This document shows, one piece after another, positions 46,120 to 59,200 of a stretch of DNA of 64,000 nucleotides. The notes below the pieces were generated by a model. It was not told the DNA's origin. It made no database searches and saw nothing but the letters and a program-made list of their open reading frames with translations. Source of the DNA: Vicia villosa (lineage: Eukaryota; Streptophyta; Magnoliopsida; Fabales; Fabaceae); the NCBI RefSeq assembly GCF_029867415.1, contig NC_081180.1, positions 237,902,823 to 237,966,822 of the forward strand. Direction: 5' to 3'. A program made the translations under genes and the position numbers. Within the stretch, counting starts at the first letter, position 1; each line of letters begins with the position of its first letter.

Positions 46120-47760
46120 ATGAACCGAGTCTAGTGGTAAATCATATAATATTCTTTGCCGCACTTAACTTATTATAGGACCTGGTGATTCAACATTTGT
46201 TGATGACCTCATAATGTCCTACTTTGTCAATTTTGTAGTACTTCTTTATCCAATCCTTGAGACTAAGTTGTATTTTTTTTCGACTCTTGATCATGCACCT
46301 CGAGGCTGAGTAGTCTTTTAACAGGTCTTGATCTATTTTCTAGAGTATGATTCTTCTTGTTAGCTTGTCTTGATCTAGTTGCTTGAGCTTGACTTGCCTG
46401 AGGTATATAAGCTTGAATTTCCTGATTTGTCTGACCTTAACTTGCTTGAGTTGTCTGAGCCTGACTTGGTTGAAGTGTTTGAGCCTAAGTTGCCTGAATA
46501 ATCTGAGCCTGACTTGAATAAGTTGCATTATATTATAGTGAAACCTTATAATTTGACTTGTTATTTCCACTTTTCTTACACCTAAAATGTAATTTTGTCT
46601 TCCTCATTTACAATCAAATTCATCAATTTGACCTTGCTCAAGATTCCTTTTCTTGATTGGTCTTCCTAACATCTTTTGTAGAATGGTGGTTCCACATTGG
46701 GGTAGGTTGTCTTGATTTGTATATTGGAATTAATTAAAAGGATAAATTACAAGGTTGTAAACTTCATGATACTTGGACTTTTTATAAATATTAGGAATGT
46801 ACTTTTTCTATCTTGTAGTTCCTACTCTTCATAGAAGCAATTACATGAAAAAATGGCAAGATTGTGAGTAAGTTGACTTAAGCTCCTGCCAAATAATCTC
46901 TTTTAATTTCTTTTCTGGATACTTATTCCTAAAGTTGTTGTATAAGTGACGTACACACAAATATTTGTTCAATATCCGATAAAAACTCATCGATAGCCGA
47001 CAATAGACCCTATAAATAAAAATAACTAAGTTATTAACAAAATAGCACAAACACACAATAGACATGAAAATAAACATTAAAATACCTTATGTTGATCTGA
47101 TATGAATGTATAGGTATGACACTTAGTCATACCTCTAACAACATCGTGTTCGGCAGCCCTTTGTTTCCCTTTTAACAACCGCAAAAGGTATTGATATCAA
47201 TTGATCATTTGAATCTCTTTCTATGGCTGACAATATTTTTCCTCCACAAAGGCTCTTTAAAAAACATCTATCAAGTTCCGTCACAAGTTTGCATAGCTTG
47301 AATCTCTCCTAACATGCTATATAACATATGCATAATCTCTAGAAATGAGGCTCTTATCAACGACCTCATCTAGAATCGGTTGAACATTCACCTTAACTAT
47401 TGAACCAAGATTGGTTATTAGAATTTCATGTTAATAGTCATAAATTCTATTGTATTGTCCTAAGAATGTATCATCTACTATGCCTGTAGCTACACACCTT
47501 GCCCTAACTGCCTTTGTCTTGTTTACACCCACTTTCCACTTCCTTTGATCATTTTCCTTGATGTCCTTGATCTTCATCTTAAGATTTTCTTTCAAAGAGT
47601 TTTGAATTCTCTTACTTAGCCACTTTCTAGTCGTCATCTTAACATTATAAGTTTTGCTACATTTGTGAATGTCCACCACTTTCCTCAATTGTCAAGAATC
47701 CTCTTTCGGTAATTTGACACAATAAGCATTCCACTCATATCCTTATTTGCAACTAACCAT
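46120..47760 (-). pseudogene. MULE (MuDR-type) transposase remnant
   Basis: On the minus strand, MRKVVDIHKCSKTYNVKM and SKRIQNSLKENLKMKIKDI with KAVRARC (47688-47431) match the N-terminal region of MuDR-type transposases. Near 47200-47290, text like GCFFKG with GGKILS is a damaged catalytic-domain segment. CVRHLYNNFRNKYPEKKLKE (about 46970-46880) is the signature downstream of the catalytic core. A Gln/Thr/Ala-rich C-terminal tail, visible as SQAQ-type repeats, occupies about 46560-46340. Large deletions and stops separate these pieces, and no TIRs were found. The repetitive 46340-46570 frame in another phase is not a protein. Confidence 0.75.
46375..46530. repeat. Low-complexity TTGCCTGAG/CTTGACTTG repeat
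   Basis: Irregular 12- to 30-bp units, corresponding to the Gln-rich tail of the MULE transposase on the minus strand. Confidence 0.6.
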
Positions 47761-48116
47761 AACCCTTGGTTTGTTATTTTTCATGAACTTATGGTTCCTA
47801 TCTAATTAGACTGCATAAGTTGTGACTACTTCTTTAACTATCCCTATCACCTCAAAATAACTCCACTTATCAAGATTACATCTTCGCTCTGAAACAATTC
47901 CTTCATGATTGGATAAGTCAGCGTCTACAAAGGAACCTCCATAATGAATAAACACATTAATAAATTCACCCATTTTTTAACCTAAAAACAAAATGATACA
48001 ACTTAATGCACAATCATATTGCACAAACATGTGAAAAAATCCCTAAATCTTTAAAACTTAGAGAAAACTCTAAACCCCATAGAAAACCATAAAACCCCAC
48101 ATTTAGACTCAGAACC
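47761..48116. other. Probable 5' part of the MULE remnant
   Basis: No domain is clear. The text ends in AACCCTAAAC-like C-rich sequence (AACCCCATAG, AAACCCCAC). Confidence 0.3.
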
Positions 48117-48119
48117 TTA

Positions 48120-48420
48120 TGGTATGTTTGGATTGATGGAATAAGATGGAACGGAGCAGAATGAAATGAAATAAAGTTATGTTCCATCGTTTGGATTGAT
48201 TAAAAAAAGGATGGAATGGAGAGGTATCAGATGGAATGAATTCCATCCCATTCCATCACTTTCCATCATTTTTTGTACCTTTCAATTTGGGTGGAATGAC
48301 AAAATTACTCTATTCCATCATGACATACCCAAACAATGGAATGACACCTTTATTTCATTCTGCTCCATTCCGCTTCGCTCCATCGGGCTTTGTTCTTTTT
48401 TTACATATCCAAACGTAGCC
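48120..48420. mobile_element. Tourist-like MITE (PIF/Harbinger type)
   Basis: A TTA duplication (48117-48119 and 48421-48423) flanks 301 bp. The left end TGGTATGTTTGGAT and the reversed right end GGCTACGTTTGGAT agree at 11 of 14 positions. The interior is rich in GGAATGGA-type words on both strands, so it folds back. TTA target and TTTGG-containing termini fit Tourist elements. Two overlapping plus-strand frames inside it are not genes. Confidence 0.7.
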
Positions 48421-48423
48421 TTA

Positions 48424-48900
48424 AAGACAACATGTGAAAGGATCTTACACGAACAGAACATGAGAACCCAACAAGCCCTAAATTAGAAAGGGGCGAAAAA
48501 AATGAGACTTACTAGAATATTTTCTTGTTTTGTTCATTGTTTCAATTCATTTAAGAATACTTGTCTTCCTCGTTCATTTTAGCAAATAGCCAAGTTATCA
48601 CGCTGGTCTTCTTATCTTGTCTCTCACTTCATGTTTCGATTGTCACTCACTTCTCTTCATTCTTCATTCTAAGAATGACCTAAATTTTCCAAATTTTCTT
48701 TTTGAATTTTAGCCTACACCAACAAGTAATTAAGTAATATATGACTTAACATTTTTCCTTCCACATCAACGATAAATGAGCTTTTAAATTGACTTTAATT
48801 TATAACTTTGACAACAAAGAAAACATCATATCAAATATATCCAATGGTTGATATTTGTTCCTCTCATCTCGCATTATAAAATGCTCTCACTTGATATGCT

Positions 48901-48903
<3 letters not shown>
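48424..48903. other. Short intergenic spacer
   Basis: No gene is seen. The right end (ACTTGATATGCTCCCTATATA) resembles, inverted, the terminus of the palindromic MITE that follows. Confidence 0.4.

Positions 48904-48977
<74 letters not shown>
48904..48977. repeat. (TA)n microsatellite
   Basis: Pure TA run directly left of the palindromic element. Confidence 0.95.

Positions 48978-50244
<1,267 letters not shown>

Positions 50245-50333
<89 letters not shown>
50245..50333. repeat. (TA)n microsatellite
   Basis: Pure TA run; Tyr/Ile frames crossing it are artefacts. Confidence 0.95.
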
Positions 50334-50336
<3 letters not shown>

Positions 50337-50533
50337 TGTTTGTGTGAGAGAGTTGAATCGTATCTGATACACAATGATACTTCGATACGCTCTAATATGT
50401 ATTTCAAAAAAAAAATTTGAAAAATGAAATAAATTTTTTTGACACGCTCCGATAATGCATCAACGCGCCACGCCATGATTCGATAAGTTAGTGATACAAT
50501 TAGTTTTTTTTCTTTTAAATTCATGATACAACT

Positions 50534-50945
50534 AATTTGTGCATCTTGTTCAAACTTTCCTCTTTTACTATAAACTCTTTTTTCAAAAAAAATTTAATTT
50601 AAAAAAAAAAGAAAGACATTATTGAAGAATGAATACTCCTTGGATAAGTCTATTCCTCCTCTCTATACTCTATAGTTTATACATTTCAAGACGTATTAAG
50701 CTGACCAAAAGTAAAGACCCTTCTTCTGTCTTAAAGTCTACTGTAAATTCCAAAGGCACCTAAAACTGCTCCCATTTTATCTTTTTATTATATTATTATT
50801 ATTATTATCTTTTGTTGTTGTTTTCTCTACATTCTCTTCTCTTGCATAAGAAGTTTCAAATATTTCAACTTCATCTCAACTTCCTCATTCATTCCAATCT
50901 CCTCTCTTCTCATCACCGCTTCCATTCTCCTCTCATCTCATTCTC
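50534..50945 (+). promoter_or_regulatory. SCAMP promoter and 5' UTR region
   Basis: CT-rich leader (TCTCTACATTCTCTTCTC and following) directly before the ATG, with an (ATT)n stretch at about 50790-50808. Pyrimidine-rich leaders are common in plant 5' UTRs. No TATA box was assigned with confidence. Confidence 0.35.
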
Positions 50946-53900
50946 ATGGCCGGTCGCTATGACCCTAACCCCTTCGACGAAGAACAAGTCAACCCCTTTT
51001 CCGTAAGTCCTCTTTTCCAAAACCTCTCAATTCGATCTTGTTCACCGATCTTCGCAATTTCGGAATTCAAATTATTCTACTTCATACTCTATTTGACTTG
51101 AATTATACTTACTATGTTTGAACCGATTGCACTTTTTCTGTTTGATTTCACTTTTATTTCTTCTAAGACGGTTTCCAACTGAATTGTTAATAAATTGTGT
51201 AGCTATAACTGAGTTGATCTTGTGGTTTTTCAATTCATCCATCATTTCCGAATTGGCGATTTTGGTCGCTGTAACTGACACTGATTGCGGTCGTCGCAGT
51301 GAAATAATCACAATTTGATTTTAATATATAAACAGTGAATAAAGTAGACAACAGTCAATACCGTTTTGTCGCCCCCGTTTTCACCGTTTATACTGATTGC
51401 GGTTGTTGCAGTGCGAATTAATTACAATTTGATTTTAATATAAGAACATTGAATAAAGTATCGACAACGGTCAATACCATTTTGTTGTGGCCGTTTTCAC
51501 TGTCTATACTGATTGCGGTCGTCGCACTGCGAATTAATTACAATTTGATTTTAATATAAAAACATTGAAGTATTGACCACAGTCAATACCATTTTGTCGC
51601 GGCCGTTTTCACCGGCTATACTGATTGCAGTCGTCGCGATTACGATCGTCACGGTATGAATTAATCACACTTTGATTTTAATATAAAAACAGTGAATAAA
51701 GTATCGGCAACAGTCAATACGGTTTTCTAAAACCTTGGTATAAAGTATCGGTCCTTCTGTGATTGTGATGCCTTTGTTTGGAAAGTAGGAGATCATAAAG
51801 TGTTTGAGCTAAAAGTTTTTGGTCCATGACCAACCTTTTTTTCTCTTTTGAGTTTAATCCATGTTAAAGGCTTCTGTCATACTTTGATAAAGAGTCATAA
51901 ATTGTTAAGGGCTTGCATTGTAGTGTGTCTTTTGGTTCATATAGTTTTTTTTTTTTTACAGAAAAAATGTAGTTGAAATCACTTTTGGTTCGTATAGTTG
52001 AAATCACTTTTGTATGAAAAGGTTTTGGTTGTTGTTGTTTTTAAATATGGTTCACTTTATTAGTAAAACCCCTATGAGTCATTCACAATTTTCTTGCTCA
52101 TAGCTTACATAAATATTTTTAAATTTTCAGAATCCTAGAAGTACTGCCTCTGCTACAAATTCAAGACCTGCACCTCTGAATCCTGATCGTGCTGATTATA
52201 ATTATGGTTTTGGACCGACTGTTGATATACCTCTTGATAATACATCAACGGTATAAAAGAGTTTGTTGAAATACCGATCCTTTTTATAACCATATTTCTA
52301 CCTTTGTATACATGTTATGTTTTGAGAATTGATTGTTTTCTGATGTTATGTTTTAACATTAGGATGTGAAAAAGAAGGAAAGGGAACTCCAGGCGAAGGA
52401 TGCTGAATTGCGAAAACGGGAACAGGTATAGAATGGGATATAATCACCTCTACATGTACAGTTAGCTAGATTAGTGTTTAATGCATATTGATAAACAATA
52501 CATATTTTACTTAATTAACAACCCTGTTGGTTAATATAAACTAAATTATTACTATTTTATAAACATTTCAGAATTGTAATGCTTGAATCTGTATGATTAC
52601 TATATTATATTATTTTTTAATGTTTGGATGGTATGATGATATCTGAAACGTCCATTAGAAGGTAGGTAGGTTGATTTCTGGAATAATGCATCTTCTTACA
52701 CATGGTGTTGTCCTCTATTGATCTTGGTGTCTTCTATTTGATGTATAGAATGTATATATTGAAACTTATTTTTCAGTTAATTATTAGTTTCTTATTAACT
52801 ATACATACCTTGAAATTTACCTACATTTTATATCTTTTGATTTTGTCAAAATGCAGGAAGTCAGACGGAAAGAAGAAGCAATTGCACGAGGTAGTTTATG
52901 TTTCCGGTATTTGTGATTAAGTTTAATTGTTTCTTTAGTTGTTTTTGTTTGTGTCGCATTCAATTGACTGCTGGAATAGAACTACTACTTGAGGATTCTC
53001 TAGTTGAGATGCGACCACTCATTTTACACACTTGATTTGTGAAATTATCTCCTATAAAAGTTTGGACTGGTGCTTTTACCTGACAATCAATATTTGTAGT
53101 TCTTCTTTTATGCTTGGCGTGTAATCACTTTGTTTTGCAGCTGGAATTGTTATTGAGGAGAAGAACTGGCCACCATTTTTCCCAATTATTCATCATGATA
53201 TCGCAAATGAAATTCCAATTCACCTTCAAAGACTGCAGTATGTTGCATTTTTTTCGTTGTTAGGTAAGTTATCATATCCTGTTTTCTTCTTGTTGAGGAA
53301 GGTTATTGGTAGAGCGAGGTAGTACTGTGTTGGAAATTCCTTCACCTCGGTTCGCCCCTAGTCATCTAATTGCGGCATTTGGGTTGCCTTCATTGCAGCC
53401 TCCAACACCTTCACTGTGTTGGTGTGAAGGAGAGAATTTAGTCCCACACTGGTTAGAAATATGACATGTGTAGTGTTTATAAAGTTTGGGCAGCCCTCAT
53501 CTAGCAGACTGGTTCTGTAAGGTTGAGTTAGGCTCACCCCAAATTCTAAGATACTGAAAGACCTAAATAATAGGTTGCATCGTGAAGCGCTGCTTTTAAT
53601 TGATGTCAATGACAAACTTTACATCTTTGTATACTGATAAGCATTGAAGGCATTCTTCTCTTTTTTGTTTTCTACAACCCAAATATTTGTTATACTAAAA
53701 ACAATATGCAATGTGATACAGTCCATTGTCAATGATGGTTGACGATAGATTTTATGATGCAGGGTTGGTGTTGTGCCTTACATGGAATGTTGTATCTGTC
53801 ACTGCAGCTTGGATTAAGGGAGAAGGTCAGTTTATATATGGAGGAAAAATCATTATGGTTATTGAATGGCTTGAAATACAAACCTGATTCAACAAATTTC

Positions 53901-55931
53901 TATGCATGTCTAACTCCTCCTTGTTTGTTTTAGGTGTAAAAATATGGTTTCTTGCTATTATCTACTTCATAGCAGGAGTTCCTGGAGCATATGCCCTGTG
54001 GTATCGCCCATTATATCGTGCATTTAGGTGATTATTTCCAATACTTATATGCATTTGACTGTTCAATTTTTGTCAATAAATTTAAAAAATTTCAAGCATT
54101 TCTTTTATATAGCTTCATTTAGTGTATGACTAAAATTTTGTCAGGTTGGTGATGCCCATTGTAATTCTAAGAATAACCGTAGAAGTTTTAAATTAGTTAT
54201 TTAAATGAACTGGTGCATTAAAACTTTTATCTTTACAAAGGGGGAGTGTTTTTTTTATCAAACCGTAACATTAATCTGTCATCTCATTCTGCAAAGATAA
54301 TGTTGTTCACTGTTAGATATTCCCTAATATCTTTAGTTAGTTACAGTACAGTTTCGATAGTTAGTTTGTTAGATTATAACACCTAGTTACAAAGAGAGAT
54401 TGGGAGGAAAGATGTTTAGCATTTATATACTAAAGGTAGAAGGGAGTGGCATGGAGAATTGTTAACATTGAGAAAGCTGAGCATTGGCCATGTTGTTGGG
54501 ATTTAGACGAATATTGTGCCAAACCGTTAAGAAAGATTTAGATTTAAATAGTTGTTATTTCTTATTTAGATAGTTTATGATAGCCTACTCCACTTAATGG
54601 AAAAAAAGGCTTTTGTTATCATTACTTTGAAAAATATAAATTAGTTGTTTTCTGATAATCTTCTATTTAATTTTTTTGGTTTCTCTCAAATCTATTCCAA
54701 AAAATATGCATTTGGAAAAAGCAATGTGCTCTAGTACTTTTCTGTATCAATTAATGGTTATTCCTGAAAATATTGCCTTAATTGAACTATCTAGTGACCT
54801 CGTTGAAATGCCCAGACTGATAAATAGTACTTATGGTAGCATTCATGAGAACACTAAGTTAATATGGATATTATGGCCTAGCGGGTCACCCCCTTGGGTG
54901 TTCCCCTCCCTGGCCCTGATCCCACCGATGTAGCAAGATTGTGCATCCAGCCATTGACATATTGTTATTTCTGATTTGATTACTCTCTTGATCATGGATC
55001 CTTTGCTTTGTTACTTTTGCAGGACTGACAGTGCTATTAAGTTTGGATGGTTTTTCATGTTTTACCTGGTATTGACTATTTCGCTTTATGCATGTTAGCT
55101 TTGTTCTGCATTTGGACAAAATTTAATTACCCTCATTTCTTTTTCTGCTTACAGCTTCACCTTGGATTCTGTATCTTAGCTGCAGTTGCTCCTCCTATAG
55201 TTTTCAAAGGAAAATCCTTGACGTATGTTGACTTCCTATTCACACACACACACCTCAGTTAACATGACTTTGTTGCTTATTCCTAATTTCTTATGTATAT
55301 AGCTTGTGTTATTCTCATTTTATGGGCCTTATGCTTAGTGACATCTTCTTATTGATGCAGAGGCATTCTGTCAGCCATAGATGTAGTTGGTGACTATACT
55401 TTGGTTGGGGTAAGTATGCTTGTCTTGAAGTATTTATGACTCCTGCAAGTCTTTCGTTGTTATATGTCGTAACATTTCCAATTTGTTTACACGATTTCAC
55501 ACATGCTAAGCCAGTTTAACATTTTTCACCCAATTTTCCAAACAGTGAAAATTTTCTGCTTCTAAACGACTGAAAATTGGTTTTATTTTTGTCGATCTGC
55601 TGCTTTCTGCTTCGGAACAACTGATGATTGGTTTCGTTTTTGTCCATTTTCTTATAGATTTTCTACTTCATTGGATTTGGATTTTTCTGTCTTGAAACAT
55701 TGATCAGCGTCTGGGTTATCCAGGTTTGATTACACTTAAATATTTAAACTTTTTTTGCCTAAGACGGATGCATCTTTCGCATAGAAAGCACGCAAGCAAA
55801 GTACCTGCAACCTGCTCATTTTTTGCTTTGGTTGCATACAGCAAGTATACATGCATTTCCGTGGTGGTGGTAAGACTGCTGAGATGAAGAGGGAAGCTGC
55901 ACTAGGAGCAATGGGGGCTGCTCTACGATGA
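50946..55931 (+). CDS. SCAMP: Secretory carrier-associated membrane protein (SCAMP)
   Basis: A complete gene of 12 exons joined by eye at GT-AG borders gives 290 residues, the usual plant length: 50946-51002, 52131-52250, 52363-52425, 52857-52890, 53141-53263, 53763-53825, 53934-54027, 55023-55068, 55155-55222, 55361-55409, 55658-55723, 55842-55931. All phases agree. The cytosolic N-terminus has NPF motifs at about residues 8-10 and 16-18, which bind EH-domain endocytic proteins. A charged coiled coil ([19 protein letters not shown]) follows. Four membrane spans come next, with the conserved [12 protein letters not shown] loop between the second and third and [14 protein letters not shown] after it. 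The tail ends in [14 protein letters not shown]. SCAMPs cycle between trans-Golgi/early endosome and plasma membrane. Which paralogue this is cannot be told here. Confidence 0.96.
51270..51725. repeat. Four-copy minisatellite in SCAMP intron 1
   Basis: CTGATTGCGGTCGTCGC-like units start at 51281, 51393, 51509 and 51621, so the period is 112-116 bp. Each unit carries ACAATTTGATTTTAATATA and CAGTCAATACC-like words. Copies have diverged moderately. GC-rich CGTCGC cores contrast with the AT-rich intron. Confidence 0.85.
53330..53590. repeat. Dispersed repeat in SCAMP intron 5
   Basis: It begins TGTTGGAAATTCCTTC and contains TTTAGTCCCACACTGG, GTGTTTATAAAGTTTGGGC and GTAAGGTTGAGTTAGGC. I associate this text with a dispersed TRIM- or LTR-like repeat common in legume introns. 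The class is uncertain. Confidence 0.4.
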
Positions 55932-56959
55932 AGCACCTTGTGATTGCAGTATGAATGCCCTTGTGTTTGGTTGTGTTGTAAATTACTTATAGAAATTGTG
56001 ATAAAAATATTTCATCGAAATTTTTAGTCTCTGGTTCTCTCTTGTTTAATATGCTACCTGTTACATGTATATTATAATCAGAAAGTGTATACATTACGTG
56101 GTTGGTTAAAACATGCTACATTTTATTGAGTTATATAAATATATAGTTTTGTTGACTAGATCTTTCACTTTGTTTGGACAAATAACCTTACACATGATGA
56201 TAAACACTCTATGCTTGCTCACCTCATTTGCAAATTGACATCTAAGAACTCATGTTCAACGAAAGGTGAGTGAATGCCATCCTCTAATGTTTATATCCAT
56301 AATGGGGGTTATGTTGGTGATCTTGTCATTCAAATTCATTTGGATTCACTTATAATTTTGTTAAGCCGGAGACTCAGATGAATTTGAACGACGAGATCAT
56401 CAACATAACTTATGTTAGATTCAAACCAGACACGGGTTGATTCGAACATTCTCTAGATATAACTTTAAAATTTTAATTTTCTAATTCAATATTAAAAAAA
56501 ATTGTTCGGTACCAAATGCAATGCTTGTGCAATAACAACTTGTGATGATACTTCATGATTTTATTTGATTTGGCATTTTGGGTATAAGCTAGTTTGATGA
56601 TCATTCAAACTAAATCGTCATTGATTTTTCTTGAAGTACAATATTCATTTGTAATTTCATAGTTTATCACAAAGCTTCTAGTTTCTCATGGCAGGTATGG
56701 TACTGAGCACTGACATTGAAATTATTTTGACTAGTTTCACATACCATGTGTGTTGATTATATTAAAATCGTTTTTGACATTTGTAGAGTACTAAAGTATT
56801 ATCAGTCAAAAAAATCATTTTAAACATTAACGCATAATTGGATACTAACTTGTATTAACAAGTTAATTTTCAACATGGATATGAATGTTTAAGATACAAT
56901 AAAAATAGAGAAGTTTTTGGATAGACATAGTGAACACGTAACCTTTCACTAAAAAAATC
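55932..56959. other. SCAMP 3' UTR and intergenic spacer
   Basis: The first 200 bases are probably 3' UTR. The rest is AT-rich without a recognised gene. A short direct/inverted text pair (ATTCAAATTCATTTGG and ATGAATTTGAACGACGAG) lies near 56330-56400. Confidence 0.4.
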
Positions 56960-56961
56960 TA

Positions 56962-57233
56962 CTCCCTCCGTCTCATAATAAGTGTCTTATTTGCACTTTT
57001 TTATGTTTCAAAATAAATGTCTCTTTAGAATATCAATGCAACATTTATTACTTTTTTCCACTACTACACCCCTATACATTAGCTTTCACGTTTTTCAACT
57101 ACTCCACTACCTATAATAAATAAGGGTATTTTAGTAAATGATATTAATTTTATCATTAAAATCAATACATCCAATCACTTTCTTAAGAACCGTGCAAAGC
57201 TCAAATGAGACACTTATTATGAGACGGATGGAG
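56962..57233. mobile_element. Stowaway MITE (Tc1/mariner type)
   Basis: A TA duplication (56960-56961 and 57234-57235) flanks 272 bp. The terminus CTCCCTCCGTCTCATAATAA is mirrored by CTCCATCCGTCTCATAATAA on the other strand. This is the classic Stowaway end. It has no coding capacity. Confidence 0.95.
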
Positions 57234-57496
57234 TAATTCATAATTATCTTCTTCTTCGATTCTTTTTTCATTCACAATTACTTCTAGGAATTGAAATTTT
57301 AATTATTCTTCATTATTTTTTCCTTTTTTTTTTGGTTACAACCAAAAAATGACAATGTCAACTTCATTCAAAATCAAACGACCAAAACAACAACAATGCC
57401 TACATCTTAAAATTCATTTCGATAGACAATGTAATTATCGTGCTTCTATGGATCCTCCCAAAGTTGAGTAATTTAAGTCCAAGTTTATTTGGGATT

Positions 57497-57665
57497 TGTT
57501 AGTGTATTTAGTGTATAAGTTAGTTGTATATAAATAAACATAGTTTATGATTTATTATATAGAAAAATAAAGATTGATATACAGTTTAATTCAATAATAT
57601 CAATTTTTATTTTTCTTACTCTCTCTATTATTCTCTCCTCACATAAAGTGTCTCACACACTAACA
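57497..57665 (+). repeat. 5' LTR of a short-LTR copia element
   Basis: 169 bp from TGTTAGTGTATT to CACACACTAACA, with matched TGTTAG/CTAACA ends. A primer-binding site (TGGTATCATAG from 57669) follows and resembles the initiator methionine tRNA complement. TATATAAATAAA near 57529 may be the TATA box. Confidence 0.75.
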
Positions 57666-57774
57666 AATTGGTATCATAGTTCCGGTTAGATTCTTATTCG
57701 TGTTTTCAAGAATCACATGTCAGAGATCGTGTTTCCGGGATCGTGGGTTGTTTGTTAATCAATCGCTGCAAAGA

Positions 57775-59200
57775 TGAATGGTACTAACGGAATTTCGAAT
57801 TCTCTTCCAATTCTTGACAGAAAAAATTGGAACCGATGAAGCAAACAGATGAAGTCCTTGTTCGGTTTTCATGAAATCCTAAAAGTGGTAAAAAACAACG
57901 TTCTCGAGCTTGCTCGGAATGCAACCGACGTAAAGAAAACTGCTAATGAGGCGAAGAAGAAAGATTGCAAAACTGCGTATTGCATTCAACCGGCGGTAGA
58001 TTCGGAGAATTTCGACAAGATTTCTAATGTTGAATCGACGAAGGAGGCATGGGATATTCTTGTCGAGTACTATGAAAGAGGTGAGAAACTCAAAGTTGTC
58101 AAATTTCAAATTTTGCGACGACAGTATGAATTATTGGAGATGGGAGGAAATGCAAAGATTGCAGGATATGTGTCGAAGGTGCAAATTCTCGTCCATCTAA
58201 TGAAGGGTTATGGTGAAACCCTAACTGATAATATATTATTTGAGAAGGTAATGTGTACGCTGACCTCTCACTTTGATCACGTTATCGTAGCTATTCTAGA
58301 ATCCAACAATCTTGAAAACCTAAAATTGAAAGATTTGGTTGGTTCGCCGGAGGCGCATGAGATTATGATTGTCGGAAGGAAAGAGATTCAAGATTCGATA
58401 CAAGCACTGCATGCTTAAGCATGAAAGAAAAATGGTGGTTCTAACAAATTCAAAGGAAAAATCGACAAGACTCAGAGCAAGAAGTCTTGGTCGAATTCTC
58501 ACAAGAGTAAGAACAATGATAGGGTTTCTGAATCCTCGAAAAGAGGAGGAGGAAAATATCAAAAAGACAAAGAAGATAAAAAAGATGTGTAGTGCTATAA
58601 TTGTGAAAAATGGGGTCACTTGTCTAAAAATTGTTGGTACAAGAAAGACAAGAGATCCACAAAAAGCAAAGACGAATGAGCGAACCTTGCACGTCAAGAT
58701 TCAGATGATATAGTGGTTATGGCTGTAGTTGTAGATAACCATGTCGAATCCAAGATCTGGTTCATCAACTTTTACTGCTCGAATCACATGACTGGTCGAA
58801 AAGAGTGGTTAGTAATTTTTGACGAGTCAAAGAAGAGCAAGGTCAAATTTGCTGATAATAACTCGTTGCGAGCAGAAGGTACCGACAACATAGTTATTCA
58901 ACGGAGTAATGAAGAGAAAGCTTTGATCAAAGATGTGCTTTATGTACCTGGCATGAAGTGCAATCTACTAAGTGTTGGACAACTGGTCGGAAAAGTTTTT
59001 CCAGTCGTCATGAAAGATGGAGCTTGTCGAAAACTAGAGTGAGAAGAAGATCAGAGTTCTGCGAACAGATGGAGGTGGAGAATACACTTTCAAGATATTT
59101 GAAGAGTTTTATGTAGAACATGGTGTCGATCACGAAGCAACGGTTCTTTATACGCCTCAACATAATAGGATTGTAGAAAGAAAAAACCATATTGAATATG
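57775..59200 (+). pseudogene. Copia gag-protease-integrase remnant with internal deletion
   Basis: Gag starts near 57775 with an early stop (WNR then TGA). The main frame 57849-58418 is a UBN2 domain with STKEAWDILVEYYERGEKLK and RRQYELLEMGGNAKIAGYV. A zinc knuckle is readable as CYNCEKWGHLSKNC across a stop near 58590-58640. The protease region (58713-59035) has NHMTGRKEWL without the DSG triplet, then KDVLYVPGMKCNLLSVGQL. At about 59040 it jumps to integrase RTDGGGEYTF and TPQHNRIVERKN, so the zinc domain and first catalytic Asp are deleted. No RT, RNase H or 3' LTR follows. Confidence 0.82.

Noticed and set aside
48196..48486. 96-residue plus-strand frame
   Set aside because: It is contained mostly within the Tourist-like MITE and reads GGAATGGA words.
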